Notes: a model not told the origin generated them from the sequence alone. A stretch of 57,035 nucleotides of DNA from Myxococcus eversor (GCF_010894455.1 NZ_JAAIXY010000020.1:1-57035), one strand, 5' to 3'. Shown: positions 8,399 through 16,929, counted from the stretch's first letter. Program-made: numbers and translations.

Positions 8399-10524
8399 AA
8401 CGCCTCTCCAATCGACAGGTGCAGCGCGCACTGCCCGTCAGGCGCTCCCGCGAAGGTGGCCCCGCGAGAGGTGGGGCCGTCCGGCTTCCACTTGCTGCCA
8501 ATTCCGAAGCAGCCTCCGGACGTCGGATAGATGTACCCCGGGGTGGCGACGGGCAATCCCTGGCCCAGATTCAGCCGCCGCGCGATGTCCAGGCGCACCG
8601 GGCCCACCACCGTGAGGTAGCGCAGACCGAAGCCCACGGCCTGGTAGTGGTCGGGACCGAACAGTTTCGGCGCGTTGCGCGACTCGAAGCCCTCCACGCC
8701 CACCAGGCCCGTGTCCCAGAAGGCCGCGAGCATGACGCTGGTGGATATCTGGTAGCGCAGCTCCAGCGACGTCTCGACGAGGCTGTTGCCGCCCACCGGC
8801 ACCGTCTCCCACTCCTTTGTCTGCGTCGTCTCAGGCACGCCGTCGCCGTCCAGGTCCTCCTGCTTCGCCAGCGCCGCCAGCGGAGACAGGCGCTGGCCAT
8901 TGAAGCCGCGCATGGAGGTGGCGCCACCGGAGAAGAAGCGCGTGACGATGGAGCTCTGCGAGCCGCCCGCGGGGTTGAGCGTGCCCGCGCGCACCTTGCC
9001 CGCCAGCACCAGGCGCTTGTCCTCGCCGAAGGAGTAGTAGAAGCGCAGGTCCGGCAGGATGCGGATGTAGTTGAAGTCGCCGAAGAAGATGCTGCCGCCC
9101 TTCTGCACGGACAGGCTCAGGAAGTAACCATCCCGAGGCTCCACCGGGTCATCCCGCCGGTCCCACGAGAAGGCCACCTCCAGGAAGCTCAGCGCCACGT
9201 CACACTGGAGGGCGTCCGAGCTGCAGCCCAGCACGACGGGCGGCACGCGCGAGTCCGCGCTCACCCGGCCCGACAGCCGATAGATTTGCAGATTGTAGGA
9301 GGGGAACACGGAGAAGCTGCGGTGCGGCTGCCAGATGACGCCCAGTTGCAGCCTGCCGCCGTAGAAGTCGTAGGCCTGCTCCAGGCCCTTCTCCAACGTG
9401 AGCGACGTCTGCTGACGCAAGTCGCGGAAGAGGAAGCGCGGCTGCTCGTACTCGCCCGTGATTTCGAAGACGGGCCCCTGCTTGGTCGGCGACAGGACGT
9501 GGGGGATGAACGCGTAGCCGGCGCGGCCTCGCACGGTGACGCGGCGCAGGCCGCCCAGGAAGTTGCGGTGGCTCCACTCCCCCAGCACGCGCGCTTCCTG
9601 ACGGGCCGCGTCCACGCCGATACCACCGCCCAGCCTCACCGAGCGGAACGGCGCCTCCCGCACGTCCACGACGACGGGCACCGTGGCGGACTCCCGGTCC
9701 GGCGCTCCGCGGTTCACCTTCACCGCGCCGAACACGCCCATGCGGAACACGCGCGCCTGGGCCTCCGCCAGCGCCGTCTCGCTGTACCAGTCCCCCTTCT
9801 TCAGCGCGCCCTGCACCTGCTCGATGATGCGGCGCGGCGGTACCTGGGGATTGGCGTCCGTGGCGACGAACGTGTTGCCGAACCGGTAGCGCGGCCCTGG
9901 CTTCACGTCGAGCCGCACCTTCGCCTGGCGGGTGTCCACGTCCACCTGCACCTCGCCCGACACCTCCGCTTCCGCGTAGCCCAGCTCCCGGAGCTCCTCC
10001 TGCACCCGGGCCTTGGTCTCCTCCCAGGCCGCCTCGCGGAAGATGTCGCCTTTCTTGAGGGGCAGCTTGTCCAATACCCGCTCGTGATGCTCCTCGCGGT
10101 GCAAGTCCGGCAGCGCCTGGAGGCCCTCCACCTGGACTTCGCTGATGCGCGTGGGCTCGCCCTCGCTCACCTGCACCGCCAGCTTCACCTCGTTCTTGCC
10201 ATGGGGCTCCACCGCGCTGTCCACCACCTCCGCCTGGTAGAAGCCCTGGGCCTGGTAGTAGCGCTCGATGCGGCGCAGGTCCGCCTGCCACGCGTTGGGG
10301 TCGAAGTAGTGAGGGCTGCCAAAGGGCCAGAACGCCCACCACGGAGTCCCCGAGGTGAGGATGCGGTCCTTGATGTCCCCTTCGCTCACGTGTTTCGTGC
10401 CCTCGATTTCCAGCTTGGAAACCTTGGGGCCCGGAGGCGGGGTGGACGTGGTGGCGCACGCCGCGACGCTCAGGAGCGAGGCGACAGTGGCGAGGCGGAG
10501 GAGTCGGAGCAGGTCAACGGCCAC
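8395..10524 (-). CDS. tamA: Omp85-family outer-membrane protein, TamA-like, with lipoprotein signal
   Basis: About 709 residues: POTRA repeats (from KLEIEGTKHVSEGDIKDRI to about residue 350) followed by a 16-strand-type barrel ending GFGLRYLTVVGPVRLDIARRL. The barrel carries the lid-loop-like motif SGGATSMRGF, close to the Omp85 VRGF/Y signature. The tight linkage to tamB, with a 4-nt overlap, argues for TamA rather than BamA. The N-terminus reads as a lipoprotein signal, VDLLRLLRLATVASLLSVAAC, which is unusual for a barrel protein. The GTG at 10524 places that Cys at position 23. Upstream ATG 10581 and a start at 10746 are alternatives, but the last would overlap the divergent gene at 10688. 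Confidence 0.9.
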   Translation of the reverse strand: MAVDLLRLLRLATVASLLSVAACATTSTPPPGPKVSKLEIEGTKHVSEGDIKDRILTSGTPWWAFWPFGSPHYFDPNAWQADLRRIERYYQAQGFYQAEVVDSAVEPHGKNEVKLAVQVSEGEPTRISEVQVEGLQALPDLHREEHHERVLDKLPLKKGDIFREAAWEETKARVQEELRELGYAEAEVSGEVQVDVDTRQAKVRLDVKPGPRYRFGNTFVATDANPQVPPRRIIEQVQGALKKGDWYSETALAEAQARVFRMGVFGAVKVNRGAPDRESATVPVVVDVREAPFRSVRLGGGIGVDAARQEARVLGEWSHRNFLGGLRRVTVRGRAGYAFIPHVLSPTKQGPVFEITGEYEQPRFLFRDLRQQTSLTLEKGLEQAYDFYGGRLQLGVIWQPHRSFSVFPSYNLQIYRLSGRVSADSRVPPVVLGCSSDALQCDVALSFLEVAFSWDRRDDPVEPRDGYFLSLSVQKGGSIFFGDFNYIRILPDLRFYYSFGEDKRLVLAGKVRAGTLNPAGGSQSSIVTRFFSGGATSMRGFNGQRLSPLAALAKQEDLDGDGVPETTQTKEWETVPVGGNSLVETSLELRYQISTSVMLAAFWDTGLVGVEGFESRNAPKLFGPDHYQAVGFGLRYLTVVGPVRLDIARRLNLGQGLPVATPGYIYPTSGGCFGIGSKWKPDGPTSRGATFAGAPDGQCALHLSIGEAF

Positions 10525-10687
10525 GGACTGTTCATACAAGGAAGGCAGGCGGCTGACGCGTCCTCTGGAGGACGCGCCCATCCCTTTGTCGCATTCCAAC
10601 GTCTTGTCGACGGGTCCTGTCGGCTGGTCCTTGCTGGACGGACACGGAGACGTGCAAGCCGCGCCAAGGTGCGCCAGATTGGGGCCC

Positions 10688-10999
10688 ATGCTCCTGTCCC
10701 GGCGAATCAAGGTCCTGGTGTTCTGCGTGGTGTCGGCGCTCGCCACCGCCGCCTGCGGCGTGGATGATGACGAGGTGGTGCGCGTGAAGGAGGGCGAGAG
10801 CCTGGCCGACGCGGACTACTGCGGCTCCTTCGGCTGCGCGGACTCCTTCGAGTTCTGCGCCGAGGTATTCCTGGAATTCGGCCGCTCGCCGCCCATCTGT
10901 GTCACCGAGGACGTCTGCGCGAGGCTGGAGTGCGCCAACGCGAATCGCCGCTGCGCCATCTTCGATGGCTTCCCCGGTCAGGTGAAGTGCATCAACTGA
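10688..10999 (+). CDS. Small Cys-rich lipoprotein
   Basis: The protein has 103 residues. MLLSRRIKVLVFCVVSALATAAC is a clear lipoprotein signal with Cys23 as lipidation site. The mature part is acidic and holds eight further Cys, spaced as in a small disulfide knot (CGSFGCADSFEFCAE, CVTEDVCARLEC, RRCAIF, VKC). No family was recognised. It is divergent from the tamAB operon, so a link to the cell envelope is possible but unproven. A strong hairpin follows its stop codon. Confidence 0.75.
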   Translation: MLLSRRIKVLVFCVVSALATAACGVDDDEVVRVKEGESLADADYCGSFGCADSFEFCAEVFLEFGRSPPICVTEDVCARLECANANRRCAIFDGFPGQVKCIN

Positions 11000-11021
11000 C
11001 AACCGTGGGGCCAAGGTGACT

Positions 11022-11049
11022 CCGTCCGGGAGGACCTCCCCCCGGACGG
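11022..11049. terminator. Hairpin terminator between convergent genes
   Basis: Perfect 9-bp arms CCGTCCGGG and CCCGGACGG surround a 10-nt loop that can itself pair internally. It lies 22 nt after the lipoprotein stop and just before the convergent malQ stop. There is no strong T-run. Confidence 0.7.
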
Positions 11050-11067
11050 TTCAGCGGTGCCTTCGGT

Positions 11068-12618
11068 TCAGCGGCGGGCGGAGGCGGTGAGCCAGGCCAG
11101 CTTCTCGGCCGCTTCGCGCGTCGACGGGTCCGTCATCAGCGTGCCCACGTCCTGGGAGATGCGGTAGGCCCAGTTCGAGTCGCTCATGGAGCCCGGCAGG
11201 TTGATGCGGTCCCGGGTGCCGAGCACGTCCTGCCAGGGCAGTACGCACAAGTCGCTGCTGGAGTTGAGCGCCGCGGCGAGCAGGCCCCGGTGTACCTCTG
11301 AAGTGAATTCGCGCGTCACCGTCACGCCCCGCAGCTCCGGCCAGGCGCGCGCGGCGGCCTGACGCTCGTCGTCGCGGGCGCCCTCCCACCACTCCGCCAT
11401 CGTGTCGGTGTCGTGGGTGCCCGTGGTGACGAGGGACACGGGGGGGAACTGGTGCGGGTTCCGGTAGATGCTGTCGTCGCGCTCCCAGCGCATCACCCGG
11501 TAGCCGGGCAGCTTGAGCTCCGCGAGTATCTGCCGCACGAAGGGGGGAATCACACCCAGGTCCTCGGCGACGATGCCCGCGCCCTCGGAGAGCAGCTCGA
11601 AGTGCTTGCGGCCCTGCCGCTTGTGGCTCTCCTCGTCCGGGGGGATGAAGCGCCCGGTGGGCGTCTTCTCGTCGCGAATCCACTGCCGGAAGTAGCCCAC
11701 CGCGTGGTCCACCCGGCGCAAGTCGTAGTAGCTGGCCGCCTTCTTCGCGCGGGCGCGCAGCCACGCGTAGTCGTCCTTCTGCATGGCGGCGAAGTCGAAG
11801 TAGGGCAGGCCCCAGTCCTGGCCGGTGGCGGAGAAGTCATCCGGCGGCACGCCCAGCCGCGCGTCGCGGCGGAGGATGGTGGGGTTGGCCCAGCAGTCCG
11901 CGCTGTCCTGGCCGATGATGAAGGGCTCGTCGCCGCACAGGAGCACGTCCTGCGTCTTCGCCCTGGCGCGCGCCGCGTCCCATTGCTGCTCGGCCACCCA
12001 CTGGAGCCAGGCGTGATAGCGCACCCGGCGCTCCAGCTCCGTCGCCTTGGCGCGCAGCGCCTCGGGCTGGCGCGTACGCAGGCCCTCCGGCCACTCCCAC
12101 CATGCGCGGCGCTGCTCCTGCTCGCTGATGGCGGTGAAGAGGGCGTAGGTCTCCAGCCAGCCCGCCTGGGCCTCGCGCCACTGGCCGAAGGCCCGGGCGC
12201 GCTCCGTCTGCTGGGACCAGTGCCGCGCCTCGAAGGTGTCGAAGGCGCGCGCGAAGGCGGCGTCCTTGAGGGGGAAGATCAGGTCGTAGCGGACGCGGGG
12301 GGCGGCGCGGGCCTCGGCGAGCTGCTTGCGCTGCTCCTCGGAGAAGGCGCCCTCGCCGCCGGAGGCGATGAACTCCGGCAGGGCGTGCAGGTCGATGAAG
12401 AGCGGGTTGAGGCCGAACGCCGACCGGGTGGCGTAGGGGCTCGAGTCGCCGGGCGCGGTGGGCAACAGCGGCAGCAGCATCAAGAGCTTCTGACGCGCGG
12501 CCTTCATCCAGGAGAACATCCCCTCCAGCGCGCCGAAGTCGCCGATGCCGAAATCCGTCGGGGCGCGGAGAGAGAACAGCGGAAGCAGGAGACCGGAGAG
12601 CCGGCCGGGGGTGGACAT
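11068..12618 (-). CDS. malQ: 4-alpha-glucanotransferase (amylomaltase)
   Basis: The protein has 516 residues, the normal length for bacterial MalQ (GH77). It transfers alpha-1,4-glucan segments between malto-oligosaccharides in the cytoplasm, in glycogen and maltodextrin metabolism. The three GH77 catalytic acids are visible: Asp304 in LRRVDHAVGYFRQW, Glu352 in GIVAEDLGVI and Asp403 in TTGTHDTDTM. The N-terminal phrases FSLRAPTDFGIGDFGAL and SSPYATRSAFGLNPLFIDL are also typical. The ATG at 12618 starts directly at MSTPGRLSGLLLPLFSLR; the frame is open further upstream but without family sequence. The gene is divergent from the glycosylase gene at 12752. Confidence 0.95.
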   Translation of the reverse strand: MSTPGRLSGLLLPLFSLRAPTDFGIGDFGALEGMFSWMKAARQKLLMLLPLLPTAPGDSSPYATRSAFGLNPLFIDLHALPEFIASGGEGAFSEEQRKQLAEARAAPRVRYDLIFPLKDAAFARAFDTFEARHWSQQTERARAFGQWREAQAGWLETYALFTAISEQEQRRAWWEWPEGLRTRQPEALRAKATELERRVRYHAWLQWVAEQQWDAARARAKTQDVLLCGDEPFIIGQDSADCWANPTILRRDARLGVPPDDFSATGQDWGLPYFDFAAMQKDDYAWLRARAKKAASYYDLRRVDHAVGYFRQWIRDEKTPTGRFIPPDEESHKRQGRKHFELLSEGAGIVAEDLGVIPPFVRQILAELKLPGYRVMRWERDDSIYRNPHQFPPVSLVTTGTHDTDTMAEWWEGARDDERQAAARAWPELRGVTVTREFTSEVHRGLLAAALNSSSDLCVLPWQDVLGTRDRINLPGSMSDSNWAYRISQDVGTLMTDPSTREAAEKLAWLTASARR

Positions 12619-12751
12619 GGTGCGGCGCAATCTGCACCACCCCTGCCCCGGAGTGAACTGGTCCGGTGGCGAGAAATGCGCGGCGGGTTTTCGCTGGAGG
12701 ACGGAAGCACCTTCCCCGGCGCACCGGTGTGTTGGCCGGTACAATCCCGGG

Positions 12752-13345
12752 GTGCCCGTGACCGCCTTGCCCACTTCCTTCTATGCGCGGCCAGCCCTGG
12801 TGGTGGCTCGGGACCTTCTGGGAACCCTCCTCGTGGTGGTGGATGCCGCCGGCCAGCGCCGGGTGGGTCGCATCGTCGAGACGGAGGCGTACATCGGGGA
12901 GCACGACCTGGCCTGCCACGCCGCCAAGGGGCTCACCCCGCGCACGGAGGTCATGTTCGGTCCCCCGGGGCGGGCATACATGTACCTCATCTACGGCATG
13001 CACCACTGCTTCAACGTCGTCACGGACGCGCCGGGAGTCGCGGCGGCGGTGCTGGTGCGCGCGGTGGAGCCGGTGGAGGGACTGGAAGCCAAGGAGCGCA
13101 CGGATGGGCCGGGAAAGCTGTGCAAGGCGCTGGGGCTGACGCTGGCGCACAACCGGCAGGAGCTGAGCTCACCGGGGCTGCACCTGCTGCCGGGGGTGGA
13201 GGTGGCGGAGGCGCGGGTGGAGCGGGGGCCGCGCATCGGCGTGGACTACGCGGGGGCGTGGGCGCACGAGCCCTTCCGGCTCTGGGTCCGGGACAGTCAA
13301 CACGTCAGCAAGCGGCCTTCGACGAGAGCTCGCAACCGGCCTTGA
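12752..13345 (+). CDS. mpg: 3-methyladenine DNA glycosylase (AAG/MPG family)
   Basis: The protein has 197 residues, the usual size for bacterial AAG-type glycosylases, which excise alkylated purines in base-excision repair. Family blocks seen: LARDLLG-type start (VVARDLLGTLLV), IVETEAYIGEHDLACHAAKG with the catalytic Glu in ETEAY, FGPPGRAYMYLIYGMHHCFNVV, AVLVRAVEP and GPGKLCKALGL. Two GTG codons (12752, 12758) are candidate starts; no ATG fits. No upstream family sequence exists in the longer open frame. The sigma-factor gene follows 35 nt downstream on the same strand. Confidence 0.93.
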   Translation: MPVTALPTSFYARPALVVARDLLGTLLVVVDAAGQRRVGRIVETEAYIGEHDLACHAAKGLTPRTEVMFGPPGRAYMYLIYGMHHCFNVVTDAPGVAAAVLVRAVEPVEGLEAKERTDGPGKLCKALGLTLAHNRQELSSPGLHLLPGVEVAEARVERGPRIGVDYAGAWAHEPFRLWVRDSQHVSKRPSTRARNRP

Positions 13346-13380
13346 CGAAGGCGCTTCCGGCTGGTTGGGTGCGCCCCGCC

Positions 13381-13995
13381 ATGTCCGACGAGGTCGCCAC
13401 GGAAGATGATCGCCAGCTCCTCGCCCGCGCGCAGGATGGGGACATGTCCGCCTTCGAGGCCCTGGTGGAGTCGCACCAGGACAAGGTGTACGGTCTCGCC
13501 CTGCGGATGACCCGCTCCGAGGCGGACGCCGCCGAAATCACCCAGGACACCTTCCTGTCGGCCTACCAACATCTCAAGGATTTCCGCGGGGATGCGGCCT
13601 TCGGCTCCTGGGTGCACCGGATAGCGGCCAACCATGCGCTCATGCGCTTGCGCCACCGGCGGGTGACGCAGGCCGCCGAGGTGGAGCTCCAGGGGCCGGA
13701 GTTCACCCCCCGGGGTACGCTCGCGGACTACCCGGTGTCGGACTGGAGCCGGGACGCCGAGGAGAAGGCCCTGGACGCCGAGCTGGGGCAGGCCATCCGA
13801 CAATCGGCGGATCGGCTGCCCGAGGGGTATCGTGAGGTCTTCCTCTTGAAAGACGTGGATGGCCTCAGTTACGAACAGATTGCAGAGGTGACGGGGGATT
13901 CCATTCCCGCCATCAAGAGCCGCCTGCACCGGGCTCGTCTCGCGCTTCGGGAGGCCATTGACGCCTTCTACAACCGGGACAATCGCGGGCCGTGA
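13381..13995 (+). CDS. rpoE1: ECF RNA polymerase sigma factor, RpoE1-like
   Basis: The protein has 204 residues. The sigma-70 region 2 core is seen in FEALVESHQDKVYGLALRMTR, then AAEITQDTFLSAYQHLKDF and FGSWVHRIAANHALMRLRHRR (regions 2.3/2.4, promoter -10 recognition). Region 4 follows at LPEGYREVFLLKDVDGLSYEQIAE...IKSRLHRARLALREAI (helix-turn-helix for the -35 element). Myxococcus xanthus has a motility-linked ECF factor, RpoE1, of this type; I use the symbol because of the match in length and the zinc-finger gene behind it, but orthology is an inference. The next gene probably encodes its anti-sigma factor. Confidence 0.88.
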   Translation: MSDEVATEDDRQLLARAQDGDMSAFEALVESHQDKVYGLALRMTRSEADAAEITQDTFLSAYQHLKDFRGDAAFGSWVHRIAANHALMRLRHRRVTQAAEVELQGPEFTPRGTLADYPVSDWSRDAEEKALDAELGQAIRQSADRLPEGYREVFLLKDVDGLSYEQIAEVTGDSIPAIKSRLHRARLALREAIDAFYNRDNRGP

Positions 13996-14064
13996 AACGC
14001 AACTGGGGGGCTCCGCATCTTCCGAAGCGAGGACGAGGGCGTGCCGCAGCCAGCCGAGGTTCGG

Positions 14065-14304
14065 ATGTACACCTGTAAAGACTCAATCAACCTCCTGCTG
14101 GAATACCTCGAGGGCGAGATGTCGCCCGAGGAGTCGCGCCACCTCCAGGAGCACCTGTCGGGGTGCTCGCCCTGTGAGGAGTTCTTGAACACGTACCGGG
14201 CGACGCCCAGTCTGTGCAAGCGCGCGCTGGCGGCGAGGATGCCGAAGGAGGTCAGCTCCAAGCTGACGGAGTTCCTTCGCACCAAAATCAAGTCCGCCTC
14301 GTGA
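14065..14304 (+). CDS. Zinc-finger anti-sigma-factor-like protein
   Basis: The protein has 79 residues. The motif HLQEHLSGCSPCEEF matches the Hx3Cx2C zinc-binding signature of ZAS-type anti-sigma factors, which hold ECF sigma factors inactive. There is no membrane segment, so it would be a soluble cytoplasmic regulator. ATG 14065 is preferred because GAGG lies 5 nt upstream; a GTG at 14041 is the alternative. It lies 69 nt after the sigma-factor gene and its stop overlaps the rlmN start (GTGA), which indicates one operon with translational coupling. Confidence 0.82.
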   Translation: MYTCKDSINLLLEYLEGEMSPEESRHLQEHLSGCSPCEEFLNTYRATPSLCKRALAARMPKEVSSKLTEFLRTKIKSAS

Positions 14305-15368
14305 ACCTGAAGCAACTGTCGCTGCCGGAGCTGGCCGAGGCGCTCGCGCCCTTCTCCCCGTCCCCCACCGCGGTCCGCAAGGTGTTCGCCGCCGTCTTCG
14401 CCCACGGGCTCGGCTCGGTGGAGGAAGTCGCGCGCTCGCCCCAGGTGCCCCGGCGGGTGTCGGACTACCTGAAGGCCCACGCCGAGATGCCCAGCCTCCA
14501 GGTGGTGGAGCGGCGGCGGGCGGACGACGGCTTCGTGAAGTACCTCTTCGACTCGCCCCTGGGCGGGCGGATTGAAGCCGTCCGGATTCCCATCTTCGAC
14601 GAGAAGTACGTCGTCTGCGTGTCCAGCCAGGTGGGCTGCGCGCTGGCGTGCGACTTCTGCATGACGGGGAAGTTGGGTTTCAAACGGAACCTCCAGACTT
14701 GGGAGATTCTGGACCAGGTGCTTCAGGTGCGGGCGGAGGCGGACCGGCCGGTGCGGGGTGTGGTGTTCATGGGGATGGGGGAGCCGCTGCTCAACTACAA
14801 GGAGACGCTGCGGGCCGCGGGAATCCTCTCGAATCCGGCGGGCTTTTCGATTTCGGGGCAGTCCATCACCTTCTCCACGGCGGGGCATGTGCCGGCGATT
14901 CGGCGCTACACGAAGGAGGGGCATCCGTACCGGCTGGCCTTCTCGGTGACGAGCGCCATTCCGGAGAAGCGGATGAAGGTGCTTCCGATTGAGAAGACGC
15001 ATCCGTTGCCGGAGCTGATTGAGGCGATTCGCGAGTACAGCCAGGTGCGGCGAGAGCGGGCGATGATTGCCTATGTGGCGATATCGGGCTTCAACCTGGA
15101 GCGGGAGGACGCAGAGGCGCTGAAGGTGGCCTTCGAGGGGATTCCCATCAAGGTGGACCTCATCGACGTGACGGACCCGACGGGGAAGTACCTGCCGCCG
15201 TCGGCGGAGGAGCTGAGCGCGTTCCGCGACTACTTGCAGGTCCTGAAGGCGCCGGTGGCGCGGCGGTATTCAGGGGGCAAGGAGATTGGGGCGGCGTGCG
15301 GCACGTTGGCGGCGACGCAGTACGGGGGCACGGTGATGCCGGTGCCCGTGCCTTCGCCCACCACGTGA
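14301..15368 (+). CDS. rlmN: 23S rRNA/tRNA adenine-C2 methyltransferase (radical SAM)
   Basis: The protein has 355 residues, the normal RlmN length. The radical-SAM cluster motif CALACDFC gives Cys113, Cys117 and Cys120 for the [4Fe-4S] cluster. MGMGEPLLNY is the SAM-binding GGE-type motif, and Cys333 in the GAACGTLA tail corresponds to the methyl-carrying Cys of RlmN/Cfr enzymes. RlmN methylates A2503 of 23S rRNA and A37 of some tRNAs. The GTG start at 14301 overlaps the preceding stop by 4 nt. Placement behind a sigma/anti-sigma pair is notable. A Cfr-type activity cannot be excluded from sequence alone, but RlmN is the usual case. Confidence 0.93.
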   Translation: MNLKQLSLPELAEALAPFSPSPTAVRKVFAAVFAHGLGSVEEVARSPQVPRRVSDYLKAHAEMPSLQVVERRRADDGFVKYLFDSPLGGRIEAVRIPIFDEKYVVCVSSQVGCALACDFCMTGKLGFKRNLQTWEILDQVLQVRAEADRPVRGVVFMGMGEPLLNYKETLRAAGILSNPAGFSISGQSITFSTAGHVPAIRRYTKEGHPYRLAFSVTSAIPEKRMKVLPIEKTHPLPELIEAIREYSQVRRERAMIAYVAISGFNLEREDAEALKVAFEGIPIKVDLIDVTDPTGKYLPPSAEELSAFRDYLQVLKAPVARRYSGGKEIGAACGTLAATQYGGTVMPVPVPSPTT

Positions 15369-15496
15369 CAGTGTGCCCTGTCGGGCGAGCCGAGGGTGCG
15401 GGGTGGGGCGGATAGGGTTCCGTCCGTTTCCGGGGCCCTCCGGCTGGTGCCAAGGCATACGGGGAGCAGGCGATCCGGTGACGGAGGGGTGCACCC

Positions 15497-15904
15497 ATGT
15501 CCCTGCTCTCGGAGTTCAAGCAGTTCGCCCTGAAGGGCAATGTCGTGGACCTGGCGGTGGCGGTGGTGCTGGGGAACGCTTTCTCCGCCATCGTGACGGC
15601 GGTGGTGGCGGACCTGGTGATGCCCGTGGTCGGCGCGGTGCTGCCGGGAGGTGACTGGCGCAACGCGACGGCGACGTCGCTGAACCTGCGGTGGGGGCAC
15701 CTGCTGGGCGCGGTGCTGGATTTCCTCATCATCGCGTCGGTGCTGTTCATCGTGGTGGCGAAGGTGGGGCAGGTGTGGGCGAAGCACGGGAAGAAGGGTG
15801 AGCCCGCGCCGGCCACGACGAAGGTGTGCCCGGAATGCCGTGAGACGATTCCGGTGGAGGCACGGCGGTGCAGGGCGTGTACTTCGGTGCTGGTGATGGT
15901 GTGA
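15497..15904 (+). CDS. mscL: Large-conductance mechanosensitive channel with C-terminal zinc ribbon
   Basis: The protein has 135 residues. The N-terminal SLLSEFKQFALKGNVVDLAVAVVLG is the MscL amphipathic helix and first transmembrane helix (pore), and the second membrane helix is LDFLIIASVLFIVVAKVG. MscL opens under membrane tension to release solutes during osmotic downshock. In place of the usual short cytoplasmic helix, residues of about 108-131 form CPEC...CRAC, a zinc-ribbon pair. GGAGG lies 9 nt before the ATG. It is convergent with the first gene of the toxin island. Confidence 0.93.
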   Translation: MSLLSEFKQFALKGNVVDLAVAVVLGNAFSAIVTAVVADLVMPVVGAVLPGGDWRNATATSLNLRWGHLLGAVLDFLIIASVLFIVVAKVGQVWAKHGKKGEPAPATTKVCPECRETIPVEARRCRACTSVLVMV

Positions 15905-15968
15905 GGGATTGCAGACGCTTCACACCGGACGAAGGCACGGTGGGAATCTCTCCGATGCGGTGAAGGCG

Positions 15969-16412
15969 CTACTCCGCTGGAGGGTCCCGATGCTTGCGCA
16001 CGAGATACGCAGTGCCTTCGTCAACCCCGAGCGCAAGTGCCTTGTTGATGGGCTCGTCGAAGGAGCGTTCATCGTAGCCTTCGATTCGTTCTGCTGGGGA
16101 GGCTCTTGTCTGCTTGAGCCACAAGACAAGGATGCGGAGTGCCGTGGTCCGCACCTTGATGTCTTCGTGCTCGCAGAGATTGGGTAGCGTGAGTGTAAAA
16201 CGCGCTCTTCCCCAGCCCCGCATCTTCGAGGCCATCAAGAGTGCGTTCCTGAGTTGTCGAGAAGTGCCGTCGCGCCGCTCGATGATGTTCATCAAGAAGT
16301 CGAAGGACTCCTGTTTCAGAGCCGTGAACTCGTCTCGGACAGAAGAGGGGATGAGGTTCGCCCTGGCCAGTTCCGCTTTGAGTCGTCGCCAGGGGCTCTT
16401 GGGAGTGTTCAT
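15969..16412 (-). CDS. Solo copy of barstar-associated C-terminal domain; candidate immunity protein
   Basis: The protein has 147 residues from ATG 16412. It begins MNTPKSPWRRLKAELARA and aligns along its whole length with the C-terminal half of the barstar-fusion protein encoded at 29721-30527 (KSPWRRLKAELARA is identical, with EFTALKQESFDF against EFTSLKAEGFDF). It looks alpha-helical, perhaps HEAT-like. It therefore appears to be the fusion gene minus its barstar part. It is the last gene of the minus-strand island and lies downstream of the RHS toxin/immunity pair. Function unknown; immunity is inferred from context. Confidence 0.7.
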   Translation of the reverse strand: MNTPKSPWRRLKAELARANLIPSSVRDEFTALKQESFDFLMNIIERRDGTSRQLRNALLMASKMRGWGRARFTLTLPNLCEHEDIKVRTTALRILVLWLKQTRASPAERIEGYDERSFDEPINKALALGVDEGTAYLVRKHRDPPAE

Positions 16413-16929
16413 GGTGAAGCCTGGATGCACCTGTCGGGCTATTTCTCGGTTGCGCTCAACCCCTATCAGCGCAGCAGGAGTTGCTCAAGTATCGCCCCCA
16501 GCGCGTCGTCCTTCGATACCGACAGCGTGAAGCAACGGCGCTGTCGACCCTGCTGATAACACTCGGCTGGCAACGCCTGCTGCGTCAATTGGCGTCGCGG
16601 AGGTGACCCCGAGCCAAACGCGCGCGCGGCCAAAGCGACCAAATTCAGGAGTCCTCATGGATTCTCCCAGAGCGTGGGCCATGCTGAGTTGCTGCTCGGC
16701 GCGAACTCTTCGAATCCCGCAAGGTGTCGTCCGGAAGTTGCTTCAGTCAAGCGAGCGGCTGTCTGGGCCGGACCCGTAGCAGTCCCTCGCTGCTCCTGAT
16801 TTTGGAGAGGGCACAGGCCTGATCTGGAACCATGGCCCGTGCCCTCCCCGCAGAGGAGGGGGCCCCGCAGCCTGGAAGACCGCGAGCCCATCCTCACCTA
16901 CCCCGGAGACAATCTTTCAGCCGGCATGA
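16413..16929. other. Non-coding stretch with decayed immunity-gene sequence
   Basis: About 500 nt without a convincing gene. Positions 16850-16929 belong to a block that is repeated near 28198-28275. Positions 16747-16812 hold the 3' end of an immunity-like gene (separate entry). Nothing else recognisable was seen in 16413-16740. Confidence 0.6.
16747..16812 (-). pseudogene. 3' remnant of an immunity-like gene
   Basis: Read on the minus strand up to the TGA at 16747-16749, the fragment encodes ALSKIRSSEGLLRVRPRQPLA. This matches the end of the frameshifted gene at 26097-26550 (SELKSISEDQLRVRPEQPLP). No start or upstream body is present, so it is a leftover of a deleted paralogue. Confidence 0.5.

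Noticed and set aside
8395..10524. Calling the Omp85 protein BamA
   Set aside because: It is fused by overlap to a tamB gene, and no bam or lipid A genes lie nearby.
8296..10767. Open frame of 823 codons on the plus strand
   Set aside because: Antisense to the TamA-like gene; His/Arg/Ala-rich low-complexity text.
16655..16897. Minus-strand frame of 80 codons similar to the start of a frame near 28242
   Set aside because: The similarity comes from the duplicated non-coding flank of the immunity gene, not from a protein.
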